A DNA stretch of 64,000 nucleotides from Deltaproteobacteria bacterium (GCA_002719955.1 PBFW01000007.1:65724-129723), one strand, 5' to 3'; counted from the first letter of the stretch, positions 25,894 through 35,193 are shown. Numbers and translations are program-made. The notes: generated by a model from the letters alone, not told the origin.

Positions 25894-25943
25894 CTGGTCC
25901 AAAAGCACCGATCGAGCGAGCCAGGTAGATCTGGTCCGAAAGC
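25894..25943 (+). repeat. Direct repeat pair between convergent genes
   Basis: CTGGTCCAAAAGC (25894-25906) recurs as CTGGTCCGAAAGC (25931-25943) with one mismatch, 37 bp apart, just after the P450 stop. The remaining gap to 26115 shows no gene, no hairpin with T-tract and no mobile-element ends. The repeat could be a binding site pair or a chance duplication. Confidence 0.4.
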
Positions 25944-26115
25944 CGGGCGCAAAATCGTGGGCGTACCCGTAGCGGCTTCAAGATTTCGCAACGTAGAGAT
26001 CGGACCGAAGACGTCTGGGTCACGACCGAGGAGGCCTGAGGATCGGCTCTTGGAAGCCATCTCGAGATCAGCTGGCGAGGGGCCCGCGGCCGCCCAGAGG
26101 CGGGGTCACTCCCGA

Positions 26116-27333
26116 TCAGCGTTTGCGGTCCCGCTCGAGGAAGGCGAGGAGCGCACAGGCCCCGCCCGTCAGGACGATGCACGCGAAGAATCCCGGGCGA
26201 TAATGACCGAAGAGACGATGGGTCTCGGCGAGAACGATCGGGCCGAGCGCCCCCCCCGGCACGAAGGCCAGGATCATCACGCCATAGATTTGTGCGAAAT
26301 ATCGCGTGCCGAAAGCATCCGCGACCGCAAGCGGAAGAAAGACGTCCCGGGACGACGTCGAGAGCCCGAAGAGCACGCTGAAGAGCGCCAACACGAAACC
26401 GTTTGCGGCGAAGGGCACCAGGATCAGGCTGATCAAGAGCAGCCCCGTGTTCACGAGATAGGCCGTCCTGGCCGAAATAATCTGACCGACGACGCCCGCC
26501 CCCAGCTTCGCAGCGATGCCCGCCCCAACCGCGAGCTGCAACGCCCCGAAGGCCTCTTTCTCGCTATAGCCGAGATCCGCCAGGTAGAGGACGAACTGGT
26601 CGATCAGCCCAAGCTGGACCAGCGCATAACAGAAAAGCGAATAGAAGAGGATCCAGAAGGCTGGAGTGCGAAGAGCCTCCGCGAGGGGAACGGATCGGGA
26701 TCGCGAAATCGTCTCAGCCGATTCCTCGACCTCCGCCTCGGCCCCCTCCCCAACGCGTGGATCCCTCACCACGAAGAGCGCAAAAGGAAGGATGATCGCG
26801 ACACCGCCGAGCCCGACGGTCAGGGCAGCCACCCGCCAGCTCGAATCGACCAACACCTCGGCCATCGCGCTGATATAGACGATCGACCCGATATTCGATC
26901 CGACCATCGCAAAGCCGAGAGCCAGGCTGCGCCGGCGCTCGAACCATTTCGTGATCACGCTCCCGATCGAGACATCGCCGATGCCCGCGTTCGCCAGTGC
27001 AAGCAACATCATCGCCAGATAGAAATGCGTGAGATTCTGCATCGACCCGAACACGACGACGCTGATCCCCAAACAGAGAAGCGAGGCGAGCACGACGGGG
27101 CGAACCCCGAATCGAACACAAGCGGTCCCCACGAAGGCCTGACTGACGGAAGAGATCAGAAGCATCGGCGCCATCCCCGATGCCCACATCGTTCGCGTCC
27201 AGCCGAGATCTGCGATCACCTCGGCGGAGAGCGCACGGCTCGCGTAGAAGAAACCAGCGCCCATCTGGCAGAGCATGCAACCAAGAACGACCGGGATGGC
27301 CCAATTCAGATGATGTCTTCCCTCGGCTGACAC
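26116..27333 (-). CDS. MFS transporter, monocarboxylate/OFA-like
   Basis: A 12-helix major facilitator carrier of 405 residues. The N-terminal half has WAIPVVLGCMLCQMGAG as helix 1 and GIGDVSIGSVITKWFERRRSLALGFAMVGSNIGS, which is the segment seen in oxalate/formate antiporter and monocarboxylate-porter relatives. A cytoplasmic loop rich in Glu (about 200-220) separates the halves. The start is taken as GTG at 27333, with a poor ribosome site, so the N-terminus is uncertain. It is the last gene of a five-gene minus-strand run with 2-hydroxyacid enzymes, which fits uptake or exchange of a carboxylate. Confidence 0.85.
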   Translation of the reverse strand: MSAEGRHHLNWAIPVVLGCMLCQMGAGFFYASRALSAEVIADLGWTRTMWASGMAPMLLISSVSQAFVGTACVRFGVRPVVLASLLCLGISVVVFGSMQNLTHFYLAMMLLALANAGIGDVSIGSVITKWFERRRSLALGFAMVGSNIGSIVYISAMAEVLVDSSWRVAALTVGLGGVAIILPFALFVVRDPRVGEGAEAEVEESAETISRSRSVPLAEALRTPAFWILFYSLFCYALVQLGLIDQFVLYLADLGYSEKEAFGALQLAVGAGIAAKLGAGVVGQIISARTAYLVNTGLLLISLILVPFAANGFVLALFSVLFGLSTSSRDVFLPLAVADAFGTRYFAQIYGVMILAFVPGGALGPIVLAETHRLFGHYRPGFFACIVLTGGACALLAFLERDRKR

Positions 27334-27423
27334 GCTAGTTCGCGAACCCCATTCACCCGCTCCAGCCGATGGTCCGACCCGCGCATCGCTTCAGAAAAAT
27401 CATTTCCCTCGCGCCCGACAACT

Positions 27424-28362
27424 TCAACGGCCCGCGAGCCGATCGACGAGAGGTGCCATCGACTCCATCACCGTCGGTGGCAGGATCCAATAGGACATAG
27501 ACCACCGCTCCCGGCGCGCTTCCAGCACATCCACGAGACCGTCGATCGAACCCACGAGCGCGTTCGGAACGAGCCGTGCCTCGGCCGCGGGACAACGATA
27601 GCGTTCGCTCATCCGGCGATCCGCCTCCACACGATCTTCGACCACTTCGGCGAGAAAGACCTCACACGCCACCTCGATCGCATCAAACCGCGCTCCGGCC
27701 GCAGCGCACAACCACGCATGTTTTCGATCCGTCGATTCGGCGCTCGCGTCGAGATCCGTGGCCTCGTCGTGCACACCCGAACGCACCGTCGGATTGATCC
27801 CGACAATATCCGCGTGACGCCCCGCGACGCCAAGAAGTTTCTCGCCACCGCCCCCCACGAGGATCGGCGGGCCGCCGGGCTGGCGCGGCTTCGGATGACC
27901 TTCCAGATCCCGAACCCGGTAATGTGTTCCCTCGAAATGAACGGGCCCCTCCGCGAAGAGCCCGCGGATCACGATCAGCGCCTCTTCGAGCCGGTCGATC
28001 CGAACGCTCGCCCGCGCCCGATCGATTCCCGTTCGTCGGTAATCCTCCTGCATCCAGCCAGCACCGAGCCCCAATTCGAATCGTCCATCGCAGAGCCGAT
28101 CGATCGTCGCGATCTCCTTGGCAAGCACCGCCGGATGACGAAAATCGTTGCAGAGCACCGAGGTCCCGACGCGCAGACGTGTGGTCGCCTGGGCCGCGGC
28201 GAGGGCCGCGGGAAGGGGGGCAAAGCCGTAATCGATATGATCGGGAAGCAGGATCGTATCGAAGCCGAGGGCCTCGGCTCGCCTCGCGTCCGCGGCCCAC
28301 AGCTCCGGAGCGTCCGCTTCACGCAGCTTCAGCCCGAAACGAAAGGGGCGGGGATGGGCCAT
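27424..28362 (-). CDS. F420-dependent LLM oxidoreductase, TIGR03621-like
   Basis: A 312-residue luciferase-like enzyme whose opening RPFRFGLKL, followed by LGFDTILLPDH, TTRLRVGTSVLCNDFRHPA and GRFELGLGAGWMQEDYRRTGI, closely follows the TIGR03621 (MSMEG_2516-type) group annotated as F420-dependent. PILVGGGGEKLLGVAGRHAD is the cofactor-side loop. The start at 28362 is chosen over a GTG at 28419; neither has a strong ribosome site. It lies between the D-2-hydroxyacid dehydrogenase and MFS genes. F420 use implies an F420 biosynthesis set elsewhere in the genome, which this window does not show. Confidence 0.88.
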   Translation of the reverse strand: MAHPRPFRFGLKLREADAPELWAADARRAEALGFDTILLPDHIDYGFAPLPAALAAAQATTRLRVGTSVLCNDFRHPAVLAKEIATIDRLCDGRFELGLGAGWMQEDYRRTGIDRARASVRIDRLEEALIVIRGLFAEGPVHFEGTHYRVRDLEGHPKPRQPGGPPILVGGGGEKLLGVAGRHADIVGINPTVRSGVHDEATDLDASAESTDRKHAWLCAAAGARFDAIEVACEVFLAEVVEDRVEADRRMSERYRCPAAEARLVPNALVGSIDGLVDVLEARRERWSMSYWILPPTVMESMAPLVDRLAGR

Positions 28363-28452
28363 CGATCTATTCAAGAGCAACGCGCCCTCGACCGCAACCC
28401 GTGGCAAGAACTTCCCCACGAGTGGGGATCGCGTTCATCTCCTGCCGCCGGA

Positions 28453-29499
28453 TCAGAGCCTCGCGGGATCCACGAGATTGATGAGCGGCTCGTCGGCGAG
28501 ATATCGGCGTAGATTCTCGGCGAAAAGGGCGACCAGTCTTTCGTCGTAGGCATCGGGGGGGATCGACGAATGGGGCGATAGGTAGATATTCGGTGCCGAC
28601 CAGAGCGCAGCGTCGGCGGGGAGCGGTTCCTGTTTCGTCACGTCGAGAATCGCGGCGGCGAGATGTCCCGACTCGAGCGCTCGGATCAGCGCCGTCTCGT
28701 CCACGAGGCTGCCCCGTGCGACATTGCAGAGCACGCTGCCAGCCTTGGCATGCTCGAGCGCGGCTTCGTCGATCAAGTTATTCGTCTCGGCGGTCGCCGG
28801 CGCACACAATACAACCACGTCGGATTGCCCAAGCAATTCGGAAAGTCCTTCCGGACCCTGCAACACATCCACCAGATCCGAGCGGTCGCCCGGACGCGCA
28901 CTGCGCCGGGTCGCGATCGTCTTCATGCCGAATGCACGAGCGAGGCGAGCGACCTCGCTACCGATCGCGCCGAGTCCGATGATGCCCAGAGTGCGTCCCG
29001 CAAGACTTCGTCCACCGGGGCGATGGAATACATGCTCCCGTTGCATCGCATCGAGACCACGCAGATTGCGAAAGACTTCGATCAGCCGGCCAAAGACAAA
29101 CTCGGCGATCGCGGGAGCACCCGCCCCCGCCGCGTTCGTCAGGCTGACCCCTCTCGCGGTGAGCTCCGCGAGCGGAAATTGTTCGAAGCCAGCGCTATAG
29201 GCCTGAACCCAGCGGAGATTCGGCATGTCGCCCAGACGTTCGACGGGCAGGTCGAGCGTCAGCAGGATTTCCGCCTGCTTCCACCCCACGAGCAGGGCCT
29301 CATCGGGCTCCGGCGCGACGGCAAGCAGCTCGGCGGGAATGGGCGGATGGAGGCGAGCGCGTCGAAGCTTGACGTTCTCCTTGAATGGGAGAAGGCGCAG
29401 ATCGAGGGGGCGCGGACTCTCGCCGATCACATCGCGGATCAAATCGAGATCGATCTTCGCTGGATGATGCAGGCAGACGACGATCGGATCGGTACTCAT
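28453..29499 (-). CDS. D-2-hydroxyacid dehydrogenase
   Basis: A D-isomer 2-hydroxyacid dehydrogenase of 348 residues. The dinucleotide fold has GIIGLGAIGSEVAR, and catalytic Arg/Glu/His appear in CNVARGSLVDE, DVTKQEPLPA and LSPHSSIPP. Its ATG overlaps the stop of the upstream FMN oxidase gene (ATGA), so translation is probably coupled. An oxidase for one enantiomer next to a dehydrogenase for the other would allow stereo-inversion of a 2-hydroxyacid through the 2-oxoacid; this is inference from the pairing. It is only distantly similar to the other hydroxyacid dehydrogenase of the window (16962-17945). Confidence 0.9.
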   Translation of the reverse strand: MSTDPIVVCLHHPAKIDLDLIRDVIGESPRPLDLRLLPFKENVKLRRARLHPPIPAELLAVAPEPDEALLVGWKQAEILLTLDLPVERLGDMPNLRWVQAYSAGFEQFPLAELTARGVSLTNAAGAGAPAIAEFVFGRLIEVFRNLRGLDAMQREHVFHRPGGRSLAGRTLGIIGLGAIGSEVARLARAFGMKTIATRRSARPGDRSDLVDVLQGPEGLSELLGQSDVVVLCAPATAETNNLIDEAALEHAKAGSVLCNVARGSLVDETALIRALESGHLAAAILDVTKQEPLPADAALWSAPNIYLSPHSSIPPDAYDERLVALFAENLRRYLADEPLINLVDPARL

Positions 29500-30521
29500 G
29501 CGAAATCCTGTGCCCTCGGTGCGAGGAGACTCGCGTCGATCTCCGAGACTTCACGCACGCCGCATAACGCCATCACCCGCTCGACTTCGTTCTGGAATCC
29601 ACGCAGGACGCCCTCGACGCCTTTCTGGTCTGCGGCAATGAGCCCCCACATGACGGGTCGCCCGACGAAGACCGCCTGAGCACCGAGAGCGAGGGCCTTG
29701 ACGACGTGTTGGCCTCGGCGGATCCCCCCGTCGACATAGACTTCAGCGCGTCCGGCGACGGAATCGACGACCTCCGAGAGCGCATCGGCGGTTGCGAGCG
29801 CCCCATCGAGCTGGCGACCTCCGTGATTCGACACCACGATTCCGGCGGCCCCCGCGTCGATACAAGCGTTCGCATCATCGCCCCGCATCACGCCCTTCAC
29901 GACGAGCGGAATCGGAGAGCGCTCGCTGAACCAATGAATATCGTCGAATGTCAGCGCGTGATCGAAGAGCTCGTTCGGATCCTCGACCTGCCCATCGCTC
30001 TGCTGGAAGGTCCAGCGATTGCGCGCATCGCGCCGGCGGTTTCCCTGCCTCGCAACGTCGACCGTTAGCATGACCGCGCCGTAGCCCTGGTCGGCGCTCC
30101 GCGCGATCGCAGCGACACTGCGCTCGCGGTCCGCCAACACGTAGACCTGCAGCCATCTGGGCGCGTCGTCCGGTACCGCGGCAACAGCCTTCGCGGAGCC
30201 GGCACCGAAAAGCCCCATGCAAAAAAGCGCCCCCGTCGCCGCCGAAGCACGAGCCGTCGCGACGGGCCCCGTCTCACTCGCGCGATGTTGCATCGCCATC
30301 GGTGCCACCGCGACGGGACTCGAAATCCGAGCCCCCAGAACGGTCGTCGTCGTATCGATCGACCGAACGTCGCGCAACACCTTCGGACGTAATCGGAAGC
30401 GTGACCAGGCCGCCTCATTGTCCGTGAGCGTGCGCTCGTCCTCGGCCCCTCCGGCAATATAATCGTAGAAAGTGGCGTCGATCTTCGATTTCGCCTCGGC
30501 TTCGAGGTCGGGCAAGTCCAT
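29496..30521 (-). CDS. FMN-dependent alpha-hydroxyacid oxidase/dehydrogenase
   Basis: A member of the glycolate/lactate oxidase family (341 residues) that oxidises an L-2-hydroxyacid to the 2-oxoacid. Active-site marks are FYDYIAGGAEDE (18-29), Y127 in LQVYV, K209 (VVKGV), and the catalytic pair H233 and R236 in SNHGGRQLDG; YVDGGIRRGQHVVKALALGA and VFVGRPVMWG bind the FMN phosphate. The start is five bases after the lipoprotein gene's stop. Whether oxygen or a quinone takes the electrons cannot be told, though the absence of a membrane loop favours an oxidase or soluble acceptor. Confidence 0.92.
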   Translation of the reverse strand: MDLPDLEAEAKSKIDATFYDYIAGGAEDERTLTDNEAAWSRFRLRPKVLRDVRSIDTTTTVLGARISSPVAVAPMAMQHRASETGPVATARASAATGALFCMGLFGAGSAKAVAAVPDDAPRWLQVYVLADRERSVAAIARSADQGYGAVMLTVDVARQGNRRRDARNRWTFQQSDGQVEDPNELFDHALTFDDIHWFSERSPIPLVVKGVMRGDDANACIDAGAAGIVVSNHGGRQLDGALATADALSEVVDSVAGRAEVYVDGGIRRGQHVVKALALGAQAVFVGRPVMWGLIAADQKGVEGVLRGFQNEVERVMALCGVREVSEIDASLLAPRAQDFA

Positions 30522-30526
30522 GAGGA

Positions 30527-30976
30527 TCAGCGCTTTCCCATTCGGTAAACGTAGATTTCGGAGATTTTCTCGTTGCGCGGTCGCAATCCGTATTTGACCT
30601 CATAGGCGTCCGCGAAGCGTGCGAATTCCTCCACATCTTCGACGCGAGAGGCCGCCAACTCGTAGAGGGTACCGTCGATCGCGACCCGCACGTGGGAATT
30701 GGCCTCGATATTCTCGATCCAGGCGGTGCGATTGCCCCCAGCATGGAGATAGAGCTGATCTCCGACTCCAACGGCCCAGATGTTGATCGAGTAGGGGTCC
30801 TCGGGGTGCGTCTCCACCTGAACCGTCGACACCTCGTCGCTGAAGACCCAGTCCGCCGGTGCCTCCGCAATCGGACCCTCGAGTGCACCTCCGGGCAGGA
30901 GCAGAAAGGGGCCATCGCAGCCCGACAGGAGCGAGACGAGAAGAAAACAGGAAACCGTCGAGCGTCTCGAAAGCAT
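30527..30976 (-). CDS. Small lipoprotein, possible split-barrel nitroreductase-like domain
   Basis: A 149-residue exported lipoprotein with signal peptide and lipobox LVSLLSGC. The mature part contains SINIWAVGVGDQLYLHAGG, WIENIEANSHVRVAIDG and LYELAASRVEDVEEF, a pattern like the flavin/deazaflavin-binding split beta-barrel proteins (DUF2255 and nitroreductase-like). A lipid-anchored version would be unusual, since F420 is cytoplasmic, so substrate binding rather than catalysis is an alternative. GGAA supports the start at 30976. It leads a five-gene run with hydroxyacid enzymes and is divergent from a GPH-type transporter. Family assignment is tentative. Confidence 0.75.
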   Translation of the reverse strand: MLSRRSTVSCFLLVSLLSGCDGPFLLLPGGALEGPIAEAPADWVFSDEVSTVQVETHPEDPYSINIWAVGVGDQLYLHAGGNRTAWIENIEANSHVRVAIDGTLYELAASRVEDVEEFARFADAYEVKYGLRPRNEKISEIYVYRMGKR

Positions 30977-31109
30977 GCGAGTTCCTTCACCCAAGAGGGG
31001 CAGATATCGCCCTCCTGGATACGATACCCCGCTCTGCCCCGCCCGCGCAGGCTGTTCGAATCCGGGATTCCGATGCGAAAACAAAAATTCTCTGCTCTAT
31101 GCTCACCCG

Positions 31110-32480
31110 ATGCCCGATGCCCATTCTTCCTCCGGCTCGAAGTTGACGGTCGTATCCCTGCTCGCCTACGCGGCGCCGATGGTCGCCATCAACTTTTCGC
31201 TCGTGCTCTTCATGTCCTACGTGAACAAATACGCAATCGACGTGCTGCTCGTTCCGGCGACGGCGATGGGCCTCATCTTCGGGATCGGGCGACTCTGGGA
31301 CGCGGTCACGGATCCCATGGCCGGGCTCTGGAGCGATCGCACCCAGCATCGCCTCGGCCGAAGACGACCCTGGATCCTGGCCTCATCCCTGCCCGTCGCT
31401 CTCTTCGGGCTGATGGTCTGGGCGCCGCCGGAATCCTTGAGCACGCCGGAACTCATCGCCTGGATGACCGTCGCCGTCTTCGGCTTCAACACTGCGATGA
31501 CGATCTTCTTGACGCCGCATCAAGCGCTCGGGGCGGAACTCACCCTCGATCACCATTCGGTCTCGAGGGTTTTTGCATTCAGGCAGGCCGCGGGCTACGT
31601 CGGCATGATCGGCAGTCTCGTCTTCGCGATCGGCTACTTGATGACAGCACCCGATCGCCGTGAGAGCGCGAGAGAACTCGCGATCTATTCTGGCATCGCG
31701 ATCATCGTCTTCAACACGCTCTCCGTCCTTCTGCTGCGAGAACCCACCGAGAATCGACGACGGGGCGGCGGCAGCTCGATCGGTGTCGCCCGCGACGTCT
31801 GGAAGAATAGCCATGCCCGACGCCTGCTGATCATGATCTTCATCGAACACACGGGATCCGGTGCCAGCATGGTCGTCGCGCCCTTCCTGATGGAATATGT
31901 GGTCGGCCTGCCCGGGAAGATCGGAGATATCTTCCTCTTCTATGTCGGTTCGTCCCTTCTCTCATTGCCGCTCTGGTTACGAATATCGCGTGCCATCGGC
32001 AAGAAGAACACCTGGATGATCGGGCTCATCATCGGGATGACCGGCTATTTCTCGCTCTTTTTCGTGGGGAAGGGAGATCTCCGCTGGATGCAGATGGTCG
32101 TATCGCTGACGGGCGCCTGTAGTGCCTGCGGAACCCTGATCGGCTCGTCGATGCTGGCGGACGTGATCGATGCCGATGAACTCGAAACCGGTGAACGGAA
32201 AGAAGGCGCCTACTACTCTGCGTATACCTTCCTCTTCAAGGCCTCGAGCGGCGTGATGGCCATGATCACCGGATTCGTGCTGGCCGGAACCGGCTTCGTC
32301 CCGAACGCAGCCGACCAATCCGAAAGGGTCGGTCTGGCCATTCGCTCCCTGAACGGGCTCGTTCCCTTTGCGACGATCTTCATCGGCGCTTTCATCCTCG
32401 CTCGCTTCAAACTGACCGAAGAGGTCCACACCGAGATCCGCGCGAAGCTCGATGCGCGAAAGCGGAACGAAGCGGGCTGA
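31110..32480 (+). CDS. GPH-family (MelB-like) MFS transporter
   Basis: A cation-symport carrier of the glycoside-pentoside-hexuronide family, 456 residues, about 12 helices. The signature DAVTDPMAGLWSDRT with HRLGRRRPWI right after it is diagnostic. The central loop is short and basic, and MLADVIDADELETGERKEGAYYSAYTF is the second GPH conserved block. Members move sugars, glucuronides or sulphonated compounds with sodium or protons. The ATG at 31110 lacks a clear ribosome site. It diverges from the lipoprotein/2-hydroxyacid operon (133 bp), so import may be tied to that pathway. Confidence 0.9.
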   Translation: MPDAHSSSGSKLTVVSLLAYAAPMVAINFSLVLFMSYVNKYAIDVLLVPATAMGLIFGIGRLWDAVTDPMAGLWSDRTQHRLGRRRPWILASSLPVALFGLMVWAPPESLSTPELIAWMTVAVFGFNTAMTIFLTPHQALGAELTLDHHSVSRVFAFRQAAGYVGMIGSLVFAIGYLMTAPDRRESARELAIYSGIAIIVFNTLSVLLLREPTENRRRGGGSSIGVARDVWKNSHARRLLIMIFIEHTGSGASMVVAPFLMEYVVGLPGKIGDIFLFYVGSSLLSLPLWLRISRAIGKKNTWMIGLIIGMTGYFSLFFVGKGDLRWMQMVVSLTGACSACGTLIGSSMLADVIDADELETGERKEGAYYSAYTFLFKASSGVMAMITGFVLAGTGFVPNAADQSERVGLAIRSLNGLVPFATIFIGAFILARFKLTEEVHTEIRAKLDARKRNEAG

Positions 32481-32536
32481 ACGGAGGCGTCGGGCGACGC
32501 GAGGCCCCGCCTTCGCGGATCACCGAACCGGCATCG

Positions 32537-33490
32537 TTAGACGACGGCGATCGGATTGACCGGGCAGCCCGTGCCGCCCGGGATCCGAATCGATCCCATC
32601 GTAAAGAGGAAGGCCCAGCTCTCCCGTTCGATGCAGGCGGCCGCAAGCCCGCCCAGCGCCATATTGTCGATCAAGTGGAGGCCCATGCTCGTGATTCCGA
32701 TCTGATGGATCGGAAAGGGCCAATTCGGAATCCCCAGCCCCGGCATTGGATCCGAAATCCCATCGCTGCCGAGAACCGAAATCTCCCGCTCCCGAAGCCA
32801 GGGCAGACAATCCGTGTGGAGACCCGCCATGCCCTCGGCGGGATCGAGCGCTCCGCCCGATTCCGCTCGCCATGCACAACGCCCGGCACCAATCATCAGG
32901 ACATCACCCGTCTGAACCCGGACATCCTGCCGCCTTTCCGTCGCTTCGAGTTCATCGGGGGTGATCGCTTCGTTGGCGGCGAGATGGGGAACACCACGCG
33001 TTGCGGCGACGTCGAGCAGAACTCCCCGGCCCACGATCCCGTCCGCGAACGAGAGCACCGTATTCAATCGGGCGCCGTCGCTGCGGACCTCGGAGTAGGG
33101 ATAGCCGTTATACATCTCGCCGCGCACGAACATATGGCAGAGCGCATCGATATGGGTCACGCCGAGCCCGTGCACGTGGGCGCCGACATAATCCCTCGAT
33201 GCTTCGTATCCGGGGATCCCCGAACTGTCCCGGGCATCTCCGGCGGACAGCATATGGTGTTGGGCGGGGTAGGGATTCTCCGCGGTGGGGAGGGTCCCGA
33301 GATCGTGGGCCAAGCTGATCGCGACACCCTGCCGGACGAGCGCGGCGGCGGACACACGATGTTCCGCAGCGAGATGGTTCAACATCCCGCGTTCGTCCTC
33401 CCCCCCCCAGCGTCCCCAATTCGACACCCCACCAAAGAGTTCGCCCAGCTCGGCTTCGCTCGGCACGCGCACATCGCTCTTCTCGGTCAT
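32537..33490 (-). CDS. Cyclase-family (kynurenine formamidase-like) hydrolase
   Basis: A PF04199 metal-dependent hydrolase, 317 residues. The metal site is visible as H107, H113, D115 and H119 in VHGLGVTHIDALCHM, a variant of the family's HxGTHxDxxxH. These enzymes hydrolyse N-formyl or cyclic amide/lactone bonds. The ATG overlaps the upstream hydrolase stop by one base, indicating tight coupling. It is the last gene of a long minus-strand block with HyuA/HyuB and two D-aminoacylase-like enzymes, all fitting amide chemistry. A run of nine C (33400-33408) encodes part of the WGG region near the N-terminus. Confidence 0.88.
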   Translation of the reverse strand: MTEKSDVRVPSEAELGELFGGVSNWGRWGGEDERGMLNHLAAEHRVSAAALVRQGVAISLAHDLGTLPTAENPYPAQHHMLSAGDARDSSGIPGYEASRDYVGAHVHGLGVTHIDALCHMFVRGEMYNGYPYSEVRSDGARLNTVLSFADGIVGRGVLLDVAATRGVPHLAANEAITPDELEATERRQDVRVQTGDVLMIGAGRCAWRAESGGALDPAEGMAGLHTDCLPWLREREISVLGSDGISDPMPGLGIPNWPFPIHQIGITSMGLHLIDNMALGGLAAACIERESWAFLFTMGSIRIPGGTGCPVNPIAVV

Positions 33491-35193
33491 TATTCGCTCG
33501 CTCCCTTCCGCAAGAGGCGACCCGGACGAGCGCCCGTCGACTTCCCATCCCGAATCGTCACCTGTCCAGCAACGATCGTCGCGGCGAAACCAATCGCCTT
33601 CTGGACGAGGCGCTGCCCGCCGCCTGGCAAATCGCTCTCGACTCTGGGCACCGAAGGGGCGATCCGCTCGGGATCGAAGAGATTGAGATCCGCCACCATC
33701 CCCTCACGCACCAGCCCACGATCGTGGAAGCCCCAGGCGAGCGCGGGCTCACGAGTCAACATGCGAACCCCCTCCGCGAGTGTGAACTCGGATCGATCCC
33801 GCACCCAATGCCCCAGGAGATAGGTCTGGATCGAGGCATCGGCGATCTGGCTGAGATGGGCTCCCGAGTCCGAAAAGGTCATGACCGTTCGCGGATGCCG
33901 AAGCACATCGAGCAGCACGGCTTCGTCCTGGGGGTAGAGACTCGGCTGGATGAAGAGCCGTTCGAAATCCGATTCGACGGCGAGATCGATCATCGCCCTC
34001 GCCGGCGAAACGCCCCGTTCTTTCGCCACCTCTCCCACGGTGGGATTCGGTGGCAGTCCGCTCTCGTAGACGCGAATGCCGTCGAAATCGGGTTTGCGGG
34101 GCATCGCGCCGATCCCGCGCCAGGCGCCGTAATCACCCTTCATGGCGATTTCAGCGAAACGCTCCCGCACCGCCGGATCCATCAGGGTGTGGCGTTGGTC
34201 GCCGAGCGGTCGTTCGCGCAGCTCGCGCCATCCGGGCAAAACGTCGAAGGGCAGCCGAGTCTTGAAGGAGAGCAGGACCGAGATCCCCCGACAATGGCTC
34301 TGCCCGATCATGCGCCCACCCGCGGCGTCGAGCTCGTCGAAGCGCTCGAGCATCTTGTGACCGCCGGATCTGGTCGCGATCACGCCCGCCGTGATCGGCA
34401 CACCGAGATCCACGGCGATATGTCTGATCTCGCGCCAGGACCTCTCTTGAACCTCCGGGTCTGGCGAGAGTAGATCCTCGGTTCCCCCTTCGAAGAGACC
34501 CACACCGAGTCGGCTCATCACGCCGGCCAGATGATGGAGTTCGGACCAGCTGGCAATCCGCGATGCGACCGGGCGACCATCGGAGGTCTCATGGTGTTCG
34601 CTGCGCGAGGTCGAAAAACCGATGGCTCCGGCGCGCAGCGCCGCTTCGAGTTGCCCCGCCATCCTCGCGAGGTCATCCTCGTTCGCCTTCTCCTCGAAGG
34701 CGCGTTCCCCCATCGCCCAGGTCCGAAGGGCGGAGTGACCGATATTCGCGGCATAATGAATCGACTTGGGCAGGGCATCGACCACATCGAGATATTCCGG
34801 AAAACTCTCCCAGCTCCACGGGATCCCTTCGGCCAATACCTCCGGATCGATATCCTCGGCGCGCTCCAGATTTCGGACGACCAGCGAGTGCGCTTCGGAA
34901 TGAACGGGCGCGAGCGTAAACCCGCAATTGCCCATCACGGTCGTCGTCACGCCGTGCCAGCAGGAATTCGTGCCCTGGGGATCCCAGAAGACCTGGGCGT
35001 CGAGATGGGTATGGCCATCGATGAATCCCGGGGTGATGACCCGGCCTTCCGCGTCGATCTCCTCCCGACCGGATTCCCGAACCCGACCGATCTCGACGAT
35101 TCGATCGCCGACACAGGCAACATCCGCACGAAATGGGGCGCGGCCCGAACCGTCGACCACGCGACCCCCGCGAAGGACCAGATCGAATGCCAA
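33490..35193 (-). CDS. N-acyl-D-amino-acid deacylase-like amidohydrolase
   Basis: A 567-residue amidohydrolase (COG3653/D-aminoacylase type). H61 and H63 form the HxH metal motif in GFIDGHTHLD, SCWHGVTTTVMGNCGFTLAP follows with the conserved Cys, and SDSGAH supplies the late Asp. The start is taken as TTG at 35193 with GAGGAGAGG upstream; the open frame further up overlaps the SDR gene and is not coding. Classical members remove N-acyl groups from D-amino acids, but wider relatives act on diverse amides. A paralogue lies at 45110-46819 in the same block. Confidence 0.9.
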   Translation of the reverse strand: MAFDLVLRGGRVVDGSGRAPFRADVACVGDRIVEIGRVRESGREEIDAEGRVITPGFIDGHTHLDAQVFWDPQGTNSCWHGVTTTVMGNCGFTLAPVHSEAHSLVVRNLERAEDIDPEVLAEGIPWSWESFPEYLDVVDALPKSIHYAANIGHSALRTWAMGERAFEEKANEDDLARMAGQLEAALRAGAIGFSTSRSEHHETSDGRPVASRIASWSELHHLAGVMSRLGVGLFEGGTEDLLSPDPEVQERSWREIRHIAVDLGVPITAGVIATRSGGHKMLERFDELDAAGGRMIGQSHCRGISVLLSFKTRLPFDVLPGWRELRERPLGDQRHTLMDPAVRERFAEIAMKGDYGAWRGIGAMPRKPDFDGIRVYESGLPPNPTVGEVAKERGVSPARAMIDLAVESDFERLFIQPSLYPQDEAVLLDVLRHPRTVMTFSDSGAHLSQIADASIQTYLLGHWVRDRSEFTLAEGVRMLTREPALAWGFHDRGLVREGMVADLNLFDPERIAPSVPRVESDLPGGGQRLVQKAIGFAATIVAGQVTIRDGKSTGARPGRLLRKGASE

